Source: Euborellia annulipes (lineage: Eukaryota > Arthropoda > Insecta > Dermaptera > Anisolabididae). From it: a DNA stretch of 64,000 bases. Made by a program: the position numbers and the translations under genes. The notes below the pieces were generated by a model that saw only the letters and a list, made by a program, of their open reading frames with translations, had not been told where the DNA came from and did not search any database. Shown here in pieces: positions 58,361 to 64,000 of the stretch (position 1 is its first letter; every line of letters begins with the position of its first letter). The stretch is from assembly GCA_023213315.1 (NCBI GenBank), contig JAKCPI010007984.1, forward strand, positions 91,642-155,641, in the 5' to 3' direction.

Positions 58361-60360
58361 TACTTTCTTTTACCTATATATGTTAGTTTATAGAAAGTAT
58401 TGTGTTCATGTAAAAAAATTGATTTCGATATTTTGATTGAAATACACGTTTTGAGACCCTTTGAGTTCAAAAAAGTAATTCCCGCAAAATGGTCTGTTCG
58501 CTCAAAATAAATGAATTATGAAAATAAGCTTTTAAATAAAATTTGCCAAAAAGTACTAGTAGTACTTTACTGTTGTACTTTTTCAGTTTTTTCCATTTTC
58601 TCAAAATTCGCTCCAACAATTTTGATTAAAATTCATAAACCAATTATTTTCTAGATGCTCTTTAAAAAGTAGGTCTATTTTGTCCTAAAAATTGTTTGAA
58701 GCACACTTTACTCATGTACTTCATAGAATAAATATAGACGGGTTCTAAATGGCCTCCGATGCCGAAAAATACCTTATATAAATTTAAAAAAAAATGCACT
58801 AAACTAAATATAAGTCGACATAAAAATTCTATTGTTACAAGCCAGTAGCGTAGCCAGGATTTCTGCTTGGGGGGGGGCCCAAAAGTTTTATGAACACCGG
58901 GGGGGGGGGGGAGAAACCCCCCCCTTCTCCAAGAAACTTAAAGTGGAGAAATTTTAAAGAGAAATAAAAAACAAATAAAATAAATTTTTTTTTCTTGAAA
59001 AAAAAAAAAATAATTTTAATACAAAATTCGTAAATATTAGATAGACCAGGCGCTGGAGGTAGTTGAGTATGCAAAATCTGAGGACCGAATTCTGACAATG
59101 GATTTGGGCTAAGAATAGCTCCCAGAATAAGGATCCGGATCTTGCCGGGCCAATTTTTGGTCCAATTTTTTTTTACCCCCACCCCATAGGAAATCAATGG
59201 AGTGCATGCTAAGATGATGTGAAGATTTGCAATTATGGTCAAATTCGAGTACTTAAAACCTCAAGGAATGAAAAAACTGTCTTGTCAGCAACTGAGGGGA
59301 TCCTCTATAGTCCCCTGAGAAGTACTATCTTGCCACCAGTTGTGGTGGTCCCCTCTAACCCCTTCACCTCTTTTTTCTCTCTCTATTATAAATTTAAATA
59401 TACGGCCTAAACACCATTCCAAATTGTGGGGACCGGCAATTATGTTCATAATCCACTACCTGGTACCCCAATCAATGAAAAATACTATCCTGCCGCCAGC
59501 TGCGGTGGTCCCCTCTAACCCCTTCACCTCTTTTTTGTCTCTCTATTATAAATTTAAATATACGGCCTAAAAATCATGCCAAATTGTGGGGACCGGCAAT
59601 TATGCTCATAATCTACTACCTGGTGTATTTATAAGAAAGGGAGAGAAAGGTGGTGAAGGGGTTAAAGGGGACCACCGCAGCTGGCGGCAAGATAGTATTT
59701 TTCATTGATTGGGGTACCAGGTAGTGGATTATGAACATAATTGCCGGTCCCCACAATTTGGAATGGTGTTTAGGCCGTATATTTAAATTTATAATAGAGA
59801 GAGAAAAAGAGGTGAAGGGGTTAGAGGGGACCACCACAACTGGTGGCAAGATAGTACTTCTCAGGGGACTATAGAGGATCCCCTCAGTTGCTGACAAGAC
59901 AGTTTTTTCATTCCTTGAGGTTTTAAGTACTCGAATTTGACCATAATTGCAAATCTTCACATCATCTTAGCATGCATTCCATTGATTTACTATGGAAATA
60001 ATAGGGGTGGGGGTAAAAAAAAAATTGGACCAAAAATTGGCCCGGCAAGATCCGGATCCTTATTCTGGGAGCTATTCTTAGCCCAAATCCATTGTCAGAA
60101 TTCGGTCCTCAGATTTTGCATACTCAACTACCTCCAGCGCCCGCTCTAAGAGATTTTTTCAATTATTTATAAGTTTTTCTTTTAGATTTTAGAATTTATG
60201 AGAGTTAATAAACTAATTATTTAAAAAAAAATATCATTAGGGAAAACAATAGGTATTTTTTTGTTTTGGAAAAGGCTTTGTGGGGGGGCCCCCTGGGCCC
60301 CCCTGAATACGCCACTGTGACAAGCCCAGAAGATAACTTTCAATTACCGAAGGTAAAAGT
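58361..60360 (+). repeat. worn Rep-A interrupted in its hairpin
   Basis: TTTACTTTCTTTTACC start at 58361 and shortened body to the first hairpin arm, then the element 58843-60317, then GACAAGCCCAGAAG and ATTACCGAAGGTAAAAG. Confidence 0.7.
58843..60317. mobile_element. hAT-like element containing a 1.1 kb palindrome
   Basis: Ends CAGTAGCGTAGCCAGG and CCTGAATACGCCACTG. Flanks TTACAAGC (58835-58842) and TGACAAGC (60318-60325) match at 7 of 8. Inside, inverted arms of about 0.5 kb (59036-59600, 59640-60150) meet near 59630. The left arm has an extra tandem copy of a unit with GGTGGTCCCCTCTAACCCC. Any frames read here are mirror images of each other and show no family resemblance. Confidence 0.78.
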
Positions 60361-60603
60361 AAAAACAAAAGTAACATTTGTTTTATTTAAGGGCTTACCA
60401 AGCAAAAACGAATTATTTCAAGTGCCATATTTGTTGCATACAAATTAATTTAGAAAAATAAAGATGATGTCTAAATAACGTCAGTTGCGGAAAAAAGACT
60501 AAATAAATTTTTTAAGTGTTGAATTTTCAATAAATTGGTAATATTTTTCATTTTATTTTAGGACTGTGGAGATATTTCTCGTGATAGTCTTAATATCCGT
60601 ACA

Positions 60604-60818
60604 GCCCAAGGGGCTTGGAGTAGTTGGTAGCGTGCCTACCTTCTATACCGAACGTCTCGGGTTCGGACCCCAGGCAGTCCGATAATTTTATTTAAGGCAT
60701 TTGGATACCAAATGACTTAAATAAAAATGCCTGGACCCCCCAATTGATATATTAAACATACTGATTATCGTAAAAAGTCTTAAATGGCCTCAGTTGCCGA
60801 AAAGACTGTGTGAATGAG
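60604..60818 (+). mobile_element. tRNA-derived SINE with perfect target duplication
   Basis: AATATCCGTACA at 60592-60603 and 60819-60830. Head GGGCTTGGAGTAGTTGGTAG, box B GGGTTCGGACCCC. Lacks the usual A-rich tail. Confidence 0.9.
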
Positions 60819-60830
60819 AATATCCGTACA

Positions 60831-61629
60831 TATACTTTATATATTATCAATGTAGAAGTCATTGATTGTTGTAGTATCTACATTAAAGGAATTTTGGGAG
60901 CTATAGGCATGCAAATAAGAATATAAATTGTTTGTTAACTTTTAAAAAATATTTTGAGTTTGTAAGAAATTCTATTAAACTTCTCATCTAGATCAGATAA
61001 TTTTATTATATAAAATACTTTTCAGATATTTCCGCATCTCCATTATTCGTGAGAGATTTATATTTTTAATAAATAATCACATCTCCTTTTCTTCTCTATT
61101 TATTTATTTATTTAAGATGTTAATTTCCTCTCTTTTTCGTTTTTTCTCTCTTTTTTCCCGAAGAGTTAGTAGAGTTTTTCGATTCCGATTATTATCCCAA
61201 GGTGCATTTTTAATTAAACACACACACCCTTACACTCTCTCTCTCTCTCTCTCTCTCTCTCCCCCAACATTCAACTATAAACATGTCACTCTAAACGAAA
61301 TTAGCCGAACACATACATACACAGACAAACATTCATTATTTAATCACAACCCGCATCAGACAAGAAAATTGTAATACAAATCTCGTTGTTTTTATATAAA
61401 TCTGATTAATTTAAGAGGGGGAGAAAAAGGAATGATTTATTTTCAGCGAAAAATGAATGATTACAAAAAAATAAATTAGGAATGTTAAAATGAACCTGAA
61501 GATAATAAAGTTTTTTCTTTTTATTATTCAAAAAATCTAATTTTTATTTAACAAGACTGTGAGTGTTTTTTATTGGTGAGGCCAAACATCCCATGGCCCC
61601 CGGGAATCGAACCCAGGATCTCCGCAATT
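60831..61629. other. no gene recognised
   Basis: AT-rich. (CT)n microsatellite at about 61236-61262. Confidence 0.45.
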
Positions 61630-61818
61630 CCTTCAAGCTTTAAATCGAACACCCCACACACACACACAGACAGACTATGTCGCGAAAACCACTTTTTTGG
61701 ATTCAGGGGGACCTCAAAACGTGTATATCCATCAAAATCTCGAAATCGAATTTTTGACATGAATCCAATAGTACTTTCTTTCTATATAATTATATTAACA
61801 TATATAGAAGCAAAAGAA
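61630..61818 (-). repeat. Rep-A, 5' terminal part
   Basis: CTTCAAGCTTTAAATCGAAC to GAAGCAAAAGAAAATA (worn end). Confidence 0.8.
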
Positions 61819-62172
61819 AATAAAAAAAAACAGCCTCTAGTTCAAAAATCTCGTCTGTTTGTTTGTCAGACTGTCTGTGACATTACGTTGAAACAATTTC
61901 CCGTTGAAATTTTAAAATTCCAACAAAAAGAACTTTCTTAAAAATACAGGAAAATTAATTTTGCCTCAAAATTTTTTTGAGTTATTAATTGATGAATTTA
62001 AGAATTCTTCATAAGAATTGTAAGAGTCTATTTGTTAAAACATAAGCTAAGAAGTGCCTATTTTCTATCCCCTGCTTGCCACATTATTTTCATAAAAAAA
62101 AAAAAATTTTTTTAGGTAAATTATCTTTCGGAATACCATCGAAAAAGCAAATTTCAAGTTAACTGTTACAAC

Positions 62173-62433
62173 CATGGGCGTAGCCAGACTTCTTGTTAGG
62201 GGGGGGGGCCAACCCCTCGTTAGGGGCAAAAAGAGGGGGGTTTGCAATTAATATATACATAGAGTATTAATTATTTATTTAAATTAAAAAAAAATTAAAT
62301 TAATGTAGTGAATTGGGGTGTTAAAAAAAAATTTCCAATGGGAAATATATATATATATATATATATTTTTAATTTTTAGGACCAGCCAGGGGGGGGCAAC
62401 GGCCCCCCCTGCCTCCCCCTGGCTACGCCCATG
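62173..62433. mobile_element. hAT-like MITE, perfect duplication
   Basis: Ends CATGGGCGTAGCCAG and CTGGCTACGCCCATG are exact inverted repeats. GTTACAAC at 62165-62172 and 62434-62441. Confidence 0.92.
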
Positions 62434-62649
62434 GTTACAACTATTAGATATAAGGATTTCCAGCTATCAAATGAATTTGTAATTTTTTGTATTATTTTTT
62501 AATAAAATTTCAAGTTTTTTTTCTACCCATTGTTTGATTTATTAAATAGATTATTAGTAAGATGTAAAGAGTCCTGTATATGTCACAGATGCTCTAGCAA
62601 ATCTGTTTCTCAATTCTTGTATTGAAAAATTGGAACTAAGGTGCTATGG

Positions 62650-62795
62650 GAAACTAAATATATCTCGACACAAAAAAATATGGTGTGACAAGCACGGTAC
62701 ACAACTTTCTCTTACCTAAAGGTAAGAGTTGTTACCTAAGGGTAAGAGAAAGTTGTGTGCTGTACTCCAGCACACCATTTTTTTTTTTTTTAACA
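62650..62795 (+). repeat. Rep-A terminal hairpin, solo
   Basis: AAACTAAATATATCTCGACA then hairpin with a duplicated ACCTAAGGGTAAGAG loop. Confidence 0.75.
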
Positions 62796-63378
62796 AATTG
62801 GTGTTTTTTGCTATTCAGTACCGATTTCGCACTAATTTTGGAGAGTTTATATGAGAGATAAGACTACCTGTCTCTATTTTATTGAAAGGCTTATCAAATG
62901 TTTTCATTTGTGAGTAACATTTATTTATTTAGCTTGGAAATTCACAAAAAATTTAACTCTTAATTTTTGTCATTTCCCTCAATCCCGATTTTTAACACTG
63001 TGCTATTAATTCGAGGACAGAATTAAAAACTTTAATTTAAAATAAAATAAAAAAAAAGGAATAATTACTTTTCAGCCCTAAACTTAGCCGGGTTAACCAA
63101 TACAATTAAGATTAGAGTTTTCAGATTAAAAGAGGCCGGAGATAGAATGCGTGAGTTGAATTGAATATATGCGGTGGGGGTTTTTTAACAACCGAAATTA
63201 ATGATCCAGCAATCTTTAGTTTCCGAACAGCTTTCTATTTTATAGATGTTAGTTATAATCATGATACTCTTCCCCTTTTTGGACTACCGGTAAACTATTT
63301 TTTCGATTTTGGAAGTTATTTGGGTTGTGGATTAAACCCATCAGAGAGAGGCTTTATTGGTCACCACACATCCACATG
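62796..63378. other. no gene recognised
   Basis: An 80-codon frame at 63161-63403 runs into the next palindrome and has no recognisable motif, so it is not called. Confidence 0.4.
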
Positions 63379-63644
63379 TACCATCTATTGCAATAATATT
63401 TAGACTAAAGCCCGGTAGTTAGGCAGCCCAAATGGCACACGATCACTAACATTTTTTTCTGATTAAAACATTGAGATCATTTTTATTTCGACATATCATA
63501 AAAAGATAATTTTTTATGGTTTTGTTAAAAAGGGTCGATGGGCCTATTGTCTGTTTTGAAAAGGGTATTTCTCACTCAGACAAGCTGCCATTTGGGCTGC
63601 CTAACTACCGGGCTCTCGTCTCAATACTATTGCAATAGATGGTA
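63379..63644. mobile_element. palindromic MITE, ends about 60 bp
   Basis: TACCATCTATTGCAATA outer ends and the inner exact repeat GCCCGGTAGTTAGGCAGCCC (27 bp in all). No coding frame; no clear duplication. Confidence 0.8.
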
Positions 63645-64000
63645 TATGTAAAATCTTTCTCTGTTCAAGTTTTACTGTATATAAGAAATGTATCAGGCCT
63701 AAAAGCATAGTTTGAAATACAAAGTACATAAATAAAGTACTAGTATTCTTTGGTCAATTTTGGGTCATTATGTCGACAATTTTTTTTCTATGATAGGGAA
63801 CTTCGGTTTTTTTCTCACCCCATTCTTTTTATTAGCCTAAAATAGATATGGCAAAGCCAATTTGATTCAGATTTATTTAAAAATAACGAAAATAGAAAAG
63901 AAATATGAAAGTGACAATAACCTATAAGAAAGGTATTATACCTTATCAATTCATATATTTTTAATATTAAAAATCTTGTACTGTATAATTATAGTGGAAA

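Noticed and set aside
58835..60149. Frames of 114-135 codons around the palindrome
   Set aside because: Mirror copies within a non-autonomous transposon, with poly-Lys and G-run segments and no family motifs.
61117..61374. 85-codon frame
   Set aside because: Crosses a CT microsatellite, no motif, AT-rich flanks.

Overview
The window is a very AT-rich animal nuclear sequence: most of it looks near 70% A+T, with coding islands visibly richer in G+C. The only gene I recognise with confidence is a neuroligin (catalytically dead carboxylesterase fold, synaptic adhesion), in four plus-strand exons at 6667-7005, 8377-8768, 9121-9272 and 26950-27188. The exons join in frame at consensus GT/AG borders and cover the second half of the esterase domain. 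Its 5' exons and its C-terminal/transmembrane exons are not visible, so the window lies inside a very large gene. The neuroligin, the low-complexity Ser/His/Asn/Asp insertion, arthropod-type initiator motifs and the repeat load suggest an arthropod (perhaps a crustacean or hemimetabolous insect). I cannot name the species.

Everything else is intron or downstream DNA filled with repeats. (i) A family of about 650 bp, here called Rep-A, starts with TACTTTCTCTTACC and ends in a hairpin of about 95 bp bounded by AAATCTGGTGTGAC and its complement. I count about 20 copies, many paired head to head. (ii) A tRNA-derived SINE family, several copies with 12-13 bp target duplications. (iii) hAT-like MITEs with 8 bp target duplications at 9861, 20226, 25025, 27580, 43876, 58843 and 62173. 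(iv) Elements with TTA/TAA duplications (2821-3779; 18836-19924) and one with TTAA (3103-3446). (v) A 2.29 kb P-element-like transposon (16346-18634) with terminal inverted repeats and a 9 bp duplication, carrying a broken two-exon THAP gene. (vi) A 99 bp satellite (51055-51846).

The most interesting signal is a set of otherwise unrelated palindromic elements, most of them 150-400 bp, that share one small RNA-like motif: stem I, CUGANGA, one extra U, stem II, GAAA, a very short stem III ending in GUC, then the other half of stem I. That is the hammerhead ribozyme layout. Stem I and stem II pair within each copy although their sequences differ from locus to locus. I find ten well-formed or near-complete copies at seven loci (5854, 15259/15323, 17701/17849, 24396, 28290/28489, 43206, 46983) and several relics. 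Hammerheads are established in Penelope-like retroelements, so these are probably non-autonomous relatives of those.

Other structures: overlapping kilobase palindromes at 34655-38529; a four-layer insertion stack at 24074-26501, including a G+C-rich palindrome of about 0.95 kb; a fossil coding region with two convergent frames at 53866-54681, origin unknown; and promoter-like islands at 4655-4872 and 45515-45690. No genuine tRNA, rRNA or CRISPR was seen.
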